A stretch of DNA of 47,150 nt from Nemertoderma westbladi (taxonomy: Eukaryota > Xenacoelomorpha > Nemertodermatida > Nemertodermatidae): the NCBI GenBank assembly GCA_032718475.1, contig JAUCBJ010006021.1, positions 1 through 47,150 on the forward strand. Reading direction: 5' to 3'. The position numbers were made by a program, and so were the translations under genes. The notes under the pieces were generated by a model. It did not search any database and was not told the origin of the DNA. It saw only the letters and a program-made list of their open reading frames with translations. Positions 20,745-32,330 of the stretch are shown one piece after another. Every line of letters begins with the position of its first letter. Within the stretch, counting starts at the first letter, position 1.

Positions 20745-22150
20745 ATGACTGAGTTGATAGAAGATGATCTTGGTATCAGGGAGCGATATACTCTACCTTT
20801 ACAAGCGTTTGTTGATAGCTTGATACGCGGCGACGCTGGTCCAACTACTACGGAGGACGATGGTCGTTATATCGAACCGCCAATGTCCCAGGAGCAACTT
20901 ACGCGTGAATTGGACTATAGAAAATTCACCGCTCGCTATACGCATCGTAATGGTATGTATATGGACTTCTTAACTACTAGTCATTCTATCGATTTACACG
21001 ATACGGACGATGTCGACACCGAAAGGGAAATGGTACTGTTTTGAGTATCCTACCCAGCGGAGTCGGAACGATAAACTGAAAATCGAATGTGAAAATTCTA
21101 TTCGAAATCGACTCGAAAGAGAAGACGTTAAAGAACCGGATAAACGCAGTAACTCTAACGTATATTTGGAATTCTTGAGAGAAACGTTGTAACACCGAAT
21201 AAATATCACCCGCGTTTCCCCTACAATACGTGCGTCTTTGGTATTATTGCGATGAATGCCCAAGACCCAACCAACAAACGGAAAGACATAAACATCCGCG
21301 GAGACGTTGCTTTAAACACAGTTTTACTCGCTATATTTACGGGAGTTTCGAGCGAAACTTGTTCGATGTATCACCTACGCTCGCTCGATTCAAACGATCC
21401 TTAAATAAACCTATGATCAGAGTTCCGGAATACTCGGTCAGACCTCCTCATTCCCTAGTTAGACCTCAGACTCTTGATCCTAATAGTATCACGGATCCTC
21501 CCGAACTGTACTCACTGTTCAAAGATCTAGTGTTACCCGAACAGTTAGTCGGTGGCACTCCGGTTGTGGACTCCCTAAATATTCACCCATCTTACTTAGT
21601 CGGATTGGGACGCGGACAGCTAATATCGCCATTCAACCGTATCATCGTCCCTGTTTAACCCGATACAACCTGTCACCGAGGCGGAGGAAAGAGTTGTACG
21701 AAACGCGTTGGACACTATTCGTCAAAAGATCGGAAAATGAACCTACAATTGTTTAGAGAAACGTAAATTGCAGCAGCAAGTCCAAGCGGTAAACGAATTA
21801 ATTTTATCTCAGTTCGATCAGGAAATTCAGAATCTCTAAGAAGATATCGAACTTGGACGACCCTATTCTCTGCAAGAGTTTTGGACGAACGCATCCAACG
21901 ATAAGCGGAGGAAAATCAGCTCGAGGAGAAGCATATCGAAATGGACGAGACATCGACCGTAACCCTAAACCTTCTGATGCAATTGTATTGCACCCTTCAC
22001 CCAGGAGTTACAGCCCTCCTAGTAAAGTGGCTCGCCCCAAAGAGAAAAGGACTCTTGCTAGCCTCAAAAACTGCGTAAACGCCGTCCGCGCAAGAAAGAC
22101 TAGCTGTTTAGAGTATTTTTATATTTTAGAAACTGTGATTTTTTATATTT
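20745..22150 (+). pseudogene. Decayed ORF of unknown function in env position
   Basis: The ATG at 20745 opens 99 codons of acidic, hydrophilic sequence. Coding character then continues in other frames (21010-21192, 21230-21658, about 21642-21740 and onward, 21853-22155), separated by frameshifts and at least two in-frame stops (21738-21740 and about 21834). The conceptual product would be about 430-460 residues: an acidic head, a Pro/Arg-rich middle, a Gln/Glu-rich helical part near 21750-21900 and a basic tail. It has no signal peptide or transmembrane segment, so it does not look like an envelope gene. I do not recognise the family. The splice-acceptor-like site just before the ATG suggests a spliced subgenomic message. 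Confidence 0.5.
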
Positions 22151-22181
22151 TATAGAATTAAATCCCATTTTCTGGGAGCGG

Positions 22182-23417
22182 TGTAAAAGCTTTTGCGGGA
22201 TATAACTGGCCCTTTTCTCCGCAATGTACTGTGTAAGGTGTTTTTAGAGGACATAACTAGCGATTTATCCGCTGTGTCTGCATGTGTGCTTTAGCGGACA
22301 TAAAAAGCCAGTTTTCCCACAATGCGCTCAAATACTCTAAACTACCTAACTCAAATGACGCAATCTACCAACCGATTTGCTGTACGCCTATAGGCTCTTT
22401 GTTCTGTTCGATCAACCAATCAGAACAATGATCCACCAATCAGAGCGATTTCGCCTTGTGTTGAATATGGGCTGCAAAAACCCGAATAGTTCGGCATTTA
22501 GACATTCGTGGAACCTACAGAATCTGGAACTCGGCCAATGAGAGCTGTTTCTCTTTGTGTTGAAAGATACCTACAACAGCCCAGAGGGATCAGTTGTGTT
22601 GGTTTTCCCGAGCCTAGAAGACCGGCTTTGGAATCTCTGTTGTTTCAGACTTTAGCCCTACATTAGTAGGCTTAATTATAGAACGTATATCTGTTATCTT
22701 AACTAATCATAACATAACATATCATAACCATTCATACCTTAACATTTGTACTGCTATTTACTGTCGGTTATTCATTATATCAGTTGATGGAATATTATTA
22801 TATTTGGAATACCGATAAATAATTACAAAACCCTCAATCTTCTTGATATACTGAAGGTAAGAGAGACCGGTTACATATAACGATTGCGACTTACATTAAA
22901 GTGGTTTTGAAGTGAATCTAATGCTATTTCATAGGCACTACATGTATTGGTTGTTGTTCTCTTTATATGTGACTAAAATTAGTGAAGGTCGGCAGATCGG
23001 TGTGCAGCATTGTGCAGTATTGTGTATGATTGTGACTGATAACAAAGCATCTCCTAAAGAATGCGCCATATACGTGAATCCATAGCCATCCCGTTGTGTC
23101 TAGTTTAAGTCATAACTCTGTTTACATATTTAGAGCGCCACGTCCTAAAGGAACTGTTAATATTTCCCGAAAGTGAATAATATTTGTCAGAGATTATATA
23201 TTACGATCAGTCGAATAATACAGTAGGCCTACACCGCAATAAGGTTAGGCTTCCGAATCCAGTCTCCCGGGTATATCCAGCGGGTGAATGGTCGCGCATA
23301 GACTGGCTTCGGCTAATGTAGTGTATCAAATACTCGTCATAGGCTAAAGTCGATTTATTATCTAGAAGACATCCAAATTTGGCAGGTTAAACTGCTAAAG
23401 GTCTGAAAGCGCGAACA
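22182..23417 (+). repeat. 3' LTR
   Basis: 1236 bp, over 99% identical by eye to the 5' LTR; the splice donor and CCAAT boxes are the same. The preceding purine-rich GGGAGCGG (22174-22181) could be the polypurine tract. Confidence 0.9.
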
Positions 23418-24265
23418 ATATCTCTTCCCAGTGAATCCTATGGGAATATCTATAAGGTTTCTCACTGCTGTGTTAGGTGGTAGGCCAGCTGATTGAATTA
23501 TAAGCACAGGGTCCTTCAAATTTTTTATAGGTTAATAATAATAATGAGTGGGGAGGGACCCAGCTACACTACGTTTGTCTATGGACGGTCTTCTTATAGC
23601 GTCTAGCTATGCTGGCTTATTGCTTAGTTAATTAATTAATTAATAGGGCTGCCTTCGATGTATTCTAATAGGTCAGGCCCGCCCAAAGCCAACTCTATGT
23701 ATTCCATTTCCACAACTGTCAATGAATGTATATGAATGTATATAATACATATAATTTCGCGACAACATAATTTCAAAAAAACGAAATATTTCGAATACCA
23801 GACATAAGAATCGATCTGAAATTTTGTATCGCGATTATGAACCACCAAAGCAATGTTCTTGCAAAATTTCATAAGAAACGCCAGGCAGGAAGAGCCTGAA
23901 CCTGGATTATTATCAGTGAGTGAGTCAGTCAGTACGTCAGTGTTATATAACCTGAGATTTTTTCAGTAATCATCCCACTGTCGAGCAGGCTCCTAATTGT
24001 GCACTAAGAAGGCTCACCCTGACTGCGTGGCTCGTCCCACAGTTCTATAATTAAGTGGCGAAATAACGTTACGTTTTATCCTCTAACAAACATATTATGT
24101 AAAACGATTATTGTAATAAAATGTAGTATTCTATTATTATTATAATTATCAAATTTATAACAAACCTGTCTTTAGACTGGGTAGTTCTTGTCTCTTGCGT
24201 ACTCCCGGCGGTTGGGACTAGCTGGTTTCTGAGGCCTCAAAAATGTAACCCCAAAAAAAGAGATA
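23418..24265. other. Intergenic, repeats only
   Basis: Starts with a 30-bp piece (CTCTTCCCAGTG ... ATGGGAATATCT) that matches the insertion inside gag at about 14005-14037. Otherwise AT-rich with a TTAA run at 23627-23643. No gene seen; the minus-strand frame 23636-23872 has no support. Confidence 0.5.
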
Positions 24266-24273
24266 GTAGACAG

Positions 24274-25681
24274 TAGGGCGGTGCGTTTTTTACTTTTTTT
24301 CGATTTCATTGTTCTACCGGTGCACAAAAGTTGCCAAATGGTAAAAAAATAAGGCAAAAAAAATTTCTTTAAATTTCGTCTATGTCTTCACGGATCCCAA
24401 GAGGGTTGAAATTTTGTGCCATCGCGATGCACCATAATGAAATTTATAACAATATAACACATTGATGAAAGATCAATGACTCAAAAAAGAACTTCCTGCA
24501 TGCATCAAATGTCATCAAATGGGTCCAAACTTAGTTAGATACCAAAATTTTAATTTTTGGATTAAGGGAAGTAGTGCCACAGGCACATGACCAGAACTTA
24601 CTCTTTGGCGCAAGTGATGATTATTCTCAATTTTGGTGATGGACAACTTTTAGTTCTCCTACGGCATTATTATTATGCTCATTAGAACCGCAATGACCGA
24701 TTTAGTGGGGGTAGACACCATCAAAATAAGCATAGAGCGAATAGTTCTTGAGATATTACAGAAAATGTTAAGTACGGCACAAGTCAACATTACTGCCTTG
24801 ATGATTTATAGACAAATACACAAAAATGTTACTTCTAATTATCTTAAGGCATCAAAAATAGACACATCACTGCAACAAATTGATTTAGTGTATACAGAGA
24901 CCTTCAAAATTAAAGAGTAGTGATTAATTCACTATAGTTTTTGTACAAAATGTGTGGAATGGGTCAACTCAATATCAAGTAGTAATTGGTGGATATAGTC
25001 TTGACATTTTGTAAAATAACTCAAGAACTAATGACTCTACTCTTATTTTGAAGGTGTCTTCACCCATTATATCGATCATTTCTGTGATGTGTCTATTCTT
25101 GATTCCTTGAGATAATTCAATATATCATTTATTGTGTATTTGTCCATATCACATCAAGGCGGTAATGTAGACTTGTGCCGTACTTCACATTTTCTGCGAT
25201 ATCTCAAGAACTATTCGCTCTACGTTTGTTTTGAAGGTGTCTACCCCCACTAAATCGGACATTGCGGTTCTAATGAGCATAATATGAATGCAGTAGGAGA
25301 ACTCAAAGTTGGCCATCGCGAAAATTGAGAATAATCATCACTTGCGCCAAATGGTAGGTTCTGGCCATGTGCCTGTGGCACTAGTTCCCTTGACCCAAAA
25401 ATTAAAATTTTGGTATCTAACTAAGTTTGGACCCATTTGATGACATTTGATGCATGCAGGAAGTTCTTTTTTGAGTCATTGATCTTTCATCAATGTGTTA
25501 TATTGTTATACATTTCATTATGGTGCATCGCGATGGCACAAAATTTCAACCCTCTTGGGATCCGTGAAGATATAGATGAAATTTAAAGAAATTTTTTTTG
25601 CCTTATTTTTTTACCATTTGGCAACTTTTGTGCACCGGTAGAACAATGAAATCGAAAAAAAGTAAAAAACGCACCGCCCTA
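24274..25681. mobile_element. 1.4 kb foldback hAT-type element, almost entirely palindromic
   Basis: Ends are TAGGGCGGTGCG and its complement, flanked by the perfect 8-bp duplication GTAGACAG (24266-24273 and 25682-25689). The two halves mirror each other for nearly 700 bp each, to a poorly paired centre near 24978. Similarity is very high in the outer ~550 bp and falls toward the middle. Inside each arm a module of about 110-130 bp is partly duplicated (for example TTCTTGAGATATTACAG/TTCTTGAGTTATTTTAC and GTGTCTACCCCCAC/GTGTCTTCACCCAT). Reading frames in the arms (24675-24920, 24172-24357, 25598-25801) are by-products. No transposase. Confidence 0.9.
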
Positions 25682-26369
25682 GTAGACAGCTGGTACCGTA
25701 CAGGCTTGGAATCAGTAACTGTGGAACATACCGCATACTGTTACCGGTACAGCGGTACAGAGATTGTCTTAATCATAGTCAGAGTTAGTGCTGGTGAATG
25801 ATCTGATATTTATGGAGATTTTACGATTAACTACTGAACTATCTAATGACTGAACGACCAGATTACTCATATCATCGGATAAACCTGTCCAGCCTCGGAT
25901 CCCGGCACCTACCGTCCTGGCTGCCTGGAGGCTGGAGCGTATGATATATCGACAGATCAGTTCTCAGTTTCTATTTCAGTATTCACGTTATTCCGTATTC
26001 ATATGTTTCAACTTCGGATGGGCTATATCAGGGTGGACATTTCTGTATTTGGGCGACTTTCTGACTTTTAGTGGGCCAATCCAGGTGGATTATTTGGGCG
26101 ATTTTGCTGCTTGTGGGTGGGCCAATAGGGGTGGACTTTGGGTTGGGTTGGCATATACAGAGCGCATTTCATACACATTTCATAGTAAGGTAATTAATTA
26201 GATAGCCAGTGTCAATTCTCTTATTTAAAAGAGAACAGAAGGGCCCAGCATAACGACTGACTGGTCTGACCCGGGGACCAAGAACGTATTTCATCGTAAT
26301 TCAACGGAATTGCGGTTCGTCCCTTTCGGCGTTTTTTTATATTCCAACTTTCTAAACGGTTTCCTCCAT

Positions 26370-26830
26370 TGTAAAGGCTTTTGCGTAATCAGCCGGTTAT
26401 TTTCCCCGTAAAGTACTCTGTAGTTAGTTTACTAGGCATAAAAAGGCCGCGTCCTTACTGTACTGGTGTTTTAGAGGACATAATAGTAATTTCTTCTGTA
26501 GGTGTACTTTAGCGGACATAATCCGCAATTTTGTGACGCAATAAGCCGGATACTCTTGAAAACAGTGTGGCTACCATGACGACGGCTAACAGCTGATATT
26601 GCCACGTCGAACATTTCTTTGTTCTTTGTTCTCTCTTTGTTCGGTCGACCAATCAGAGCGTTTTTTGACTCTGTGTTGGAAGTTGGACAGAAACTCATGA
26701 ATTCAGTGTATATGTTTTGCCCAGAGCCTAAGAACACCGGCTTTTGGCACCTCCGTGTTTCAGTCTTTAGCTTAACATTAGTAGGCTTAATTATAGAACG
26801 TATATCTGTTATCAAATCAAATCATACCAA
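26370..26830 (+). repeat. Old solo/partial LTR related to the BEL element
   Basis: Starts TGTAAAGGCTTTTGCG and follows the 10252 LTR in order: TTTTAGAGGACATAA, TTTAGCGGACATAA, ACCAATCAGAGCG, AGAGCCTA, CACCGGCTTT, ACATTAGTAGGCTTAATTATAGAACGTATATCTGTTATC. Many differences and indels make it much older than the 10-23 kb element. It may continue to about 26975. The frames 26471-26815 (minus) and 26619-26900 (plus) are spurious readings of it. Confidence 0.8.
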
Positions 26831-26983
26831 AACTCAGTTATCTCATTTAATCATAAATGCGACTATTTATCAATTAGTATCTACTGTAGTTGTTGAATAA
26901 TAAAGTTTGGAACGATTCGATTCGAAATATTCGCAAATAATCAACATTATGGAACGCGAAATTAAATACCCAAACTACACTTT

Positions 26984-27428
26984 CAGTGCCGGATTAACCT
27001 TAAGGCATATAAGGCACGTGCCTTAGGGCCAGCCGAAAATTCGGGCCATTTTTTCTCAGCGTGTCATTCCTGCGAAAAAAATATTTTTATCTGAAAATTC
27101 CACATTTTTTCTCACTAAATTTTGTAAAAAACAGAGCAAGTAAGTGCATCTTTCACCTACTTTCTATCACTAAATTTGTGATAGAAAGTGCAAAACTTCA
27201 AAATTTTATAGGCATAATATGCCGTTTAGGTAATGTGAAAATTCTTGATGAAAACTATTTTTGCAAAGTACTTATTATTAAAGTACTTATTATTTATTTT
27301 TCTCTATTTTTCCTTCGCAACATTTTCACAGTTTTTAGCAGCGTTTTCTTTTGAAAGGTTATTTTCGGGCCATTTTTGGAGATTACTAAAATGTGCCTTA
27401 GGGCCACGAGAGGCTTAATCCGGCACTG
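26984..27428. mobile_element. 445-bp hAT MITE
   Basis: Terminal inverted repeats CAGTGCCGGATTAA at both ends, followed inward by inverted CTTAGGGCC and CGGGCCATTTTT blocks. Flanked by the perfect 8-bp duplication TACACTTT (26976-26983 and 27429-27436). The interior is AT-rich without transposase, so the copy is non-autonomous. Confidence 0.93.
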
Positions 27429-27436
27429 TACACTTT

Positions 27437-29726
27437 TACTTTTACTTCACAATTTCACTAGGTCTACTTATTGTCAATTGGAGTTTCGTATATTAATTAT
27501 ATTGTTAATTACAGTATTGTTCTATCGGTATTCAAGCAGTTAGTATAATGACATGCAGTACATCATTTATATATGTATACACTATGGCCTATTGTCATCG
27601 TTTTAATACTGTCATCAACTCAGGCTAAGGTCAATTGTAATGTAAAGGCTTTGTAGGTTTTGTATATCTGGGACGTTTACAACAGCTGTCGATTAAACAA
27701 ACAAAACCAGAAAACTGAACCAGGGTGCCAGCCGGGTACCAACGGCTGTTAGGTAGACTTAATGGAAGATTTTTACAAGGAGGCTTGTAAATGTACATTA
27801 TATTGGTTGCTCCGATGATTTTATTAGGCTAACTGAGGAGATTGTGTTAGGCATAAATAATTAGTGTTCTTTATTTTATTTATCTAATACAGAAAGCCAC
27901 CTCCACAGAATAAACTGCTCTTTTGGGCCGTTTCTCAGGTTGCGGATATGGATAAAATTTCACACATCATCGTAGTAATTGAGATTATGATTTGTTTGCC
28001 TAGGCGAATGTGTATTACATTAAAAGGGAGACAGTTTATTTTGTTGATGCAAGTCATTCTTGGTTTGCCAATCCCTTCTGTTTCTTGGAGTCTGTTTAAG
28101 ACAGGTTCGTTTAAAGCCATCTTGATGGCGTTCTAGTACCCCAAATATAAAGAGTAACCGATTCTCATACATAGATTCCGATTCCCGTACCAGATTTTCC
28201 ACAGAAACAGGTATGTCCTTAAAATAATATACAATTCCCACACACCCTCAACAACATCATTTATCAATCTTTATTATCCCTAAAGGTAAAATTAACACTT
28301 GAAAATCCTTCCCTTAATTATCCAGAGGTAGTAAATATAAGGGGGAACGAGCCTGAAGGAGGAGAAATGCCCCCAGTCCTCAATCTGGAAGTTGGAAGTC
28401 CGAACATAAGTAAATATATAAAATATTTTATCTGGAAGTTAGCAAGCCAACCAGTGGATCGGCCCACGATCTCAGCCACAGAATCCCAGTCCAGCATATG
28501 ACCTAGCCTGGGGGTGTCTGCAAAAATATATTAAATGCCTGTATAACAAATTCAAATCAACTCTCACTCACAATAGACCCAAGTACACTCTCTTGTACAT
28601 GTACAACTACCATCACCATCTACTACCATAGCAACAAACAACCTGATTCAACAACGACGCATCAAAACTCACTGGTGCAGCACAACCAGAGCAATATGGT
28701 AGGTAACCAATCCAAATCACATGCCTTCATGCGAGGTAATTCCATATTCAACACAACAGTTTAGCAGTGCAGAGCTAAAGATTAAAATCTCTGAATACTT
28801 AAAAATATATCTACAGTACTGATACACCTGCCCACAGTTACCACTTCAGGAGTCACTTAAGAGCCTGAAATCTAGAAAATGGCTATTATGCGATGTATTT
28901 GATGGCTTTCTTGGAATACTTCAATGTGCATTTCCGCACACAACATCTATATGCAGTCAATTCCGTGTTAAGGTATTGTAGGGTACCCTAACAATATTTA
29001 AAAAAAATTCGAAAATTTTTTCTTGAATATTTAAGATCACAATTTTTCGAAGATTACAGAAATCGGGATTTTATAGGAATAGGATACGCCTAAGAAAACC
29101 AAATGTCAGTCGGTCTGTTGGTCGGTCTGTCTGAAAAGTCTGACAAATCTGACAGACAGACCGACAGTCTAGATTTGGTCAAACTCAAAAACTGACATCA
29201 GAAATGAAATCACCGACCAGGAAAACCCCCAGATCGGAATTTTTAGACAGGTGGTGTACTTATTTATTATTTTCAACCCGTTTGAATAATCCCTCGTTTT
29301 ATAAAAAATGGCGGGAAGCTTTGAAAACTTTGAATGCCTTTTTCTTGAAAAGTAATATTTTGTGTTTTTTTAGACACTTTTCTGAGGAACTACTGGAAGA
29401 AATCTCAAGATAATTTCCGGAAATATTTACAACAACGATTGGCCTATGCATGACTAGAATTTTGATGTTTGGGTGCTTTCTTAAGAAGTTATTAAGAAAA
29501 CAGCTGTTGAAATTTCGATTTTTGGTCAAAAACTGGGCATTGTTTACAAAAATTGCTGTAAACAGGGTAGATCTTTTTACGGAACACAAGCGAACACAGC
29601 AGAACACACCAGCATTTCCAACAGAAAGATAAAATTGCACATAACGATTTGATATATCTTGTGAAGTTGTGTGAAGTCTACCATGCAGCCATGTGAAGTT
29701 TCCTGCACAGTTTGGGAAAGTACTCA
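27437..29726. other. Intergenic, no gene supported
   Basis: AT-rich sequence. An inverted repeat of GTCGGTCTGTC lies at about 29110-29170. Short frames on both strands (27935-28241, 29204-29640) overlap each other and have no recognisable domain. Confidence 0.5.
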
Positions 29727-29730
29727 GAAT

Positions 29731-29765
29731 TGTGACGGGATCAGGGGATCCCGACCGGTTTTGGT
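29731..29765 (+). repeat. GACGGGATC...GGATCCCGACCGG motif, copy 1
   Basis: TGTGACGGGATC, a short spacer, then GGATCCCGACCGGTTTTGGT. The same order recurs at 39374-39426 with a slightly longer spacer. The GGGATC/GATCCC halves pair as a hairpin. Possibly the end of a DNA transposon family. Confidence 0.55.
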
Positions 29766-30117
29766 TTATTTACGCGTCCCCGCCGTGCGAATGAAAGAGT
29801 TTATCGTTGTTGTAGTTCTTCCAATATTGTTAATGCAGTTCGATAATATGATATAGTATACGGCATAAGTCGAGATAACAGATAGCACAGTTGACCGGTA
29901 ATAATGCAATATGATGATATAACTGGTGACGGCGGTGACGGTGTTAAAGTGTCACCGTACTGCCCTGTGTGACTGAGATAACTGAACTGAGATGGATACT
30001 CACCGGTAATATATATTGGTTAGCTACATTACCTATGGCCATTGTACCTAGCGGATGCATTTCCTGGCTCTGATTGGCCAATAACCTAATTCTCGGCTCT
30101 CACCTCTGTGGGAGTGT

Positions 30118-30140
30118 CCCCCCCCCCCCCCCCCCCCCCC
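30118..30140 (+). repeat. Poly-C tract (23)
   Basis: Uninterrupted C23. Similar tracts are C18 at 30548-30565 and C25 at 38649-38673. Lengths of such runs are unreliable in assemblies. Confidence 0.95.
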
Positions 30141-30234
30141 GCTGCTGGCACTTTCCTCTCCCGGAGGTTTAACCTCTGACCTCCCTTTGTGTGTGGCCCT
30201 TCGGGGTTTGTTGTCCCCGTTTATTGGGTGTGTG

Positions 30235-30265
30235 ATACGAGGTTAATTGGGGATTAACCTCGTAT
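30235..30265. repeat. 13-bp hairpin ATACGAGGTTAAT
   Basis: Perfect arms 30235-30247 and 30253-30265 around TGGGG. Lies about 95 bp after the first poly-C tract; no gene context. Confidence 0.85.
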
Positions 30266-30404
30266 CCCCAATATTGCTTAAAGGCGCCAATTCCCACTTT
30301 ATGGGGTTTGGTGAGGCGGAATTGAATCCGCTCACAAGAATCTCTAAGTAATCTCCCTCTCCAGGGGAAATTGGACGTAAATAACAGCTGATTACTCCAA
30401 AAAA

Positions 30405-30495
30405 TAAAACTTTAACCTGTTCTATTGTGTTTAGTTTATTGTTTTGGTTAGCATAATGTGCCACTGTAACCTGTGCTCCTTTCCCTAAATTGAGA
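30405..30495 (-). repeat. Dispersed ~75-bp repeat, minus-strand copy
   Basis: The reverse complement contains GGAAAGGAGCACAGGTTACAG and CTAACCAAAACAATAAAC in the same order as 2637-2716 and 9028-9095. Confidence 0.55.
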
Positions 30496-30547
30496 ATTTA
30501 ACATTGAGGCGGGAGATTAATTCTCCAAGGCGGGTTTTGCGTTCAGT

Positions 30548-30565
30548 CCCCCCCCCCCCCCCCCC
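30548..30565 (+). repeat. Poly-C tract (18)
   Basis: Uninterrupted C18; see the tract at 30118. Confidence 0.95.
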
Positions 30566-30959
30566 TGTCTCTAATTTTCTGGTTTATCTATAATCTGTAG
30601 CATTGTTGCTTACCCTATTCAATTTAATTAATGAAGATCCCGTTTCAGGGCCATTGATGTTTTATTTTATACTGTACTATTATATAATATACGGTAAATT
30701 ATAAACCCTCACAGCTCACAATGTATTTTCCCCTTAAAACGACCTTATTAACATAACAAATCAATGCTTCCACCAAAGCGTACTTTGTCATCTGTCCTAT
30801 GTATAGTTGGCCTTATTGGATAGATATCATTTTTGGATCGAAAAATTACTGCCAGAAACATATTCTCCATCATCGATTATCTCAAAAAGCATAATATACT
30901 GTAGTGAGTGTGAATGAATGGCCATTATGATTAATCTATATTTCTTTACACTACTGTAG

Positions 30960-31415
30960 CACTATGGTGGCCCATGGCTGCCACCTCTTGATAAAATATT
31001 TAAATAATAAATAAGTGGAAAAAATATCTTGAAAAAAAATAATTAAAATAAAATATCTTTAAAAAAATCTCAGTAAAAAATATCTTGGAAAAGAAAGGTA
31101 AAAAAATACTCACGAAAAAATTTCCATATAATATAAATACTGTTAAAGAAAAAAAAATACCCCACGTGGCCCAGGGCTGCCATCACCCCATCATCAGATA
31201 ACAGTTGGCCCATGGCTGCCATTAAAAAAACAAATAGTAAAAAATATAAAATACCCCCCTCGTGGCCCAGGGCTGCCACTGACCCAGAATCACTAATAGT
31301 ATTGGACCATGGCTGCCATTAAAAAACTACAGTAATAGTAAACAAATAAAATACCCCCTCGTGGCCCAGGGCTGCCACTGCCCCCAAGATCAGTAATACA
31401 TGGACCATGGCTGCC
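30960..31415 (+). repeat. Tandem array with GTGGCCCAGGGCTGCCA units
   Basis: Units of about 100-110 bp, each with GTGGCCCAGGGCTGCCA, then GGACCATGGCTGCCA or GGCCCATGGCTGCCA, then an A-rich stretch ending AAAATACCCC. Three clear units from 31160 plus an outlying half-unit at 30962. The word ACTATGGTGGCCCAT also appears at about 3480. Confidence 0.8.
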
Positions 31416-31422
31416 AGACTAC

Positions 31423-31640
31423 TGTGGGGCAAGCCACGAAGTGAGTGAGCCTTAGCGTAGGGTTACCATTAATCAACCTGTGGGGCGAGCCACGAAGTGA
31501 GTGAGCCTTAGCGTAGTGGTACCATTAATCAACCTGTCGTTCTGTCGTTCTGTCGCGTCCAATTTTAAACGTTAATAACTCAGCCAATCTTTGATGAAAT
31601 CTATCCGGACTTGGTACACATGTTGTTTGGCAAATGTTTA
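31423..31640 (+). repeat. GGCGAGCCACGAAGTGAG repeat family, tandem copy
   Basis: Two tandem 56-bp units (31423-31478, 31479-31534) with TGTGGGGC.AGCCACGAAG, TGAGCCTTAGCGTAG and ACCATTAATCAACC. Then a GTCGTTCTGTC run and a second conserved box, AATAACTCAGCCAATCTTTG...GGACTTGGTACAC. Other family members are at 32130-32330, 32655-32700, 35888-36160 and 36183-36537. Confidence 0.75.
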
Positions 31641-32129
31641 TAAATTTTTCAAGTTGAATTTTCGTGTGGCCTTCTTGAAGCTAAGATAATAGCACTTAAT
31701 TAGTTAATTAAATTGATTACTGTAAAAACACCGTTTTCAACCTGCCTTTTAAAGGAATTTAATTATTTTATAGTATAAGATTTAAATAATTATACTTAAA
31801 AGTTATATAGCTGTAATCCCCATACCCCATTACATAGTAGTTTTTAATTAGTTCACGTGATTTTCTTTAATAAATGTGTCTTTAATTGATCTAAACGTAA
31901 TTAAAACTTCACAATTATTGAGTACAAATTTAATCCTGCCCATTATTGGTTAATATAGTCTCTGTGGGGGTGTGGAGCAGCTACAGTAGCTGCTGGGAGT
32001 TTTTACTGTAGCTTAACCAGAGGGGAATTGTAATATACTGTATATTATTTAAATACCCATATTACTACTGTACATCGGCATACGATGTGTTGGCGTTGTA
32101 TCACACATCTCCACAATTTTCGAAACTTC

Positions 32130-32330
32130 GCATTGTGGGGCGAGACACGTAGTCGGCGAGCCTTGGCATACGGTTCATATAGGGCAAATGGGGCATGTCC
32201 GTCTGTCTGTGTGTCTGTCTGTCCGTTTGTTTGTCTGTCTGGTAAATCTTTGTTGAACGCGAATTTCTCGGCATCGCTGATTTGAAATTGAACCAAACTT
32301 GGTAGGTAAGTAGTAGAGGGAAAGTTTAGA
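32130..32330 (+). repeat. GGCGAGCCACGAAGTGAG family, diverged copy
   Basis: GTGGGGCGAGACACGTAGTCGGCGAGCC-type head at 32136, a GTCTGTCTGTCTGTC microsatellite at 32200-32242, then GAAATTGAACCAAACTTGGTA at about 32284. Same order of boxes as at 31423. A further head-only copy is near 32655-32700. Confidence 0.65.

Larger units (their letters stand above)
10252..23417 (+). mobile_element. BEL/Pao LTR retroelement, defective
   Basis: About 13.2 kb bounded by two direct LTRs (10252-11494 and 22182-23417) that start TGTAAAAG and end AACA. The interior codes on the plus strand for a BEL/Pao gag with zinc knuckles and an aspartic protease. It lacks reverse transcriptase, most of RNase H and the integrase catalytic core. 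No target duplication is visible: the 5' flank ends ATTGGTTGC and the 3' flank starts ATATCTCTTCC. Either an end was rearranged or the element arose by recombination between copies. The LTRs differ at only about seven substitutions and three small indels by eye, which suggests recent movement. Confidence 0.88.

Noticed and set aside
20745-22150. Retroviral envelope gene
   Set aside because: Position fits, but there is no signal peptide, transmembrane segment or cysteine pattern of an envelope in any of the frames.
24675-24920. 81-residue frame inside the foldback hAT
   Set aside because: It lies in a palindromic non-coding arm, does not resemble a hAT transposase, and its mirror copy on the other arm is broken.
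27935-28241. Overlapping short frames on both strands that seemed protein-like
   Set aside because: The frames overlap in antisense, show no domain, and have no promoter or splice evidence.
29204-29640. Plus- and minus-strand frames of 60-113 residues
   Set aside because: AT-rich composition and mutual overlap; no recognisable motif.
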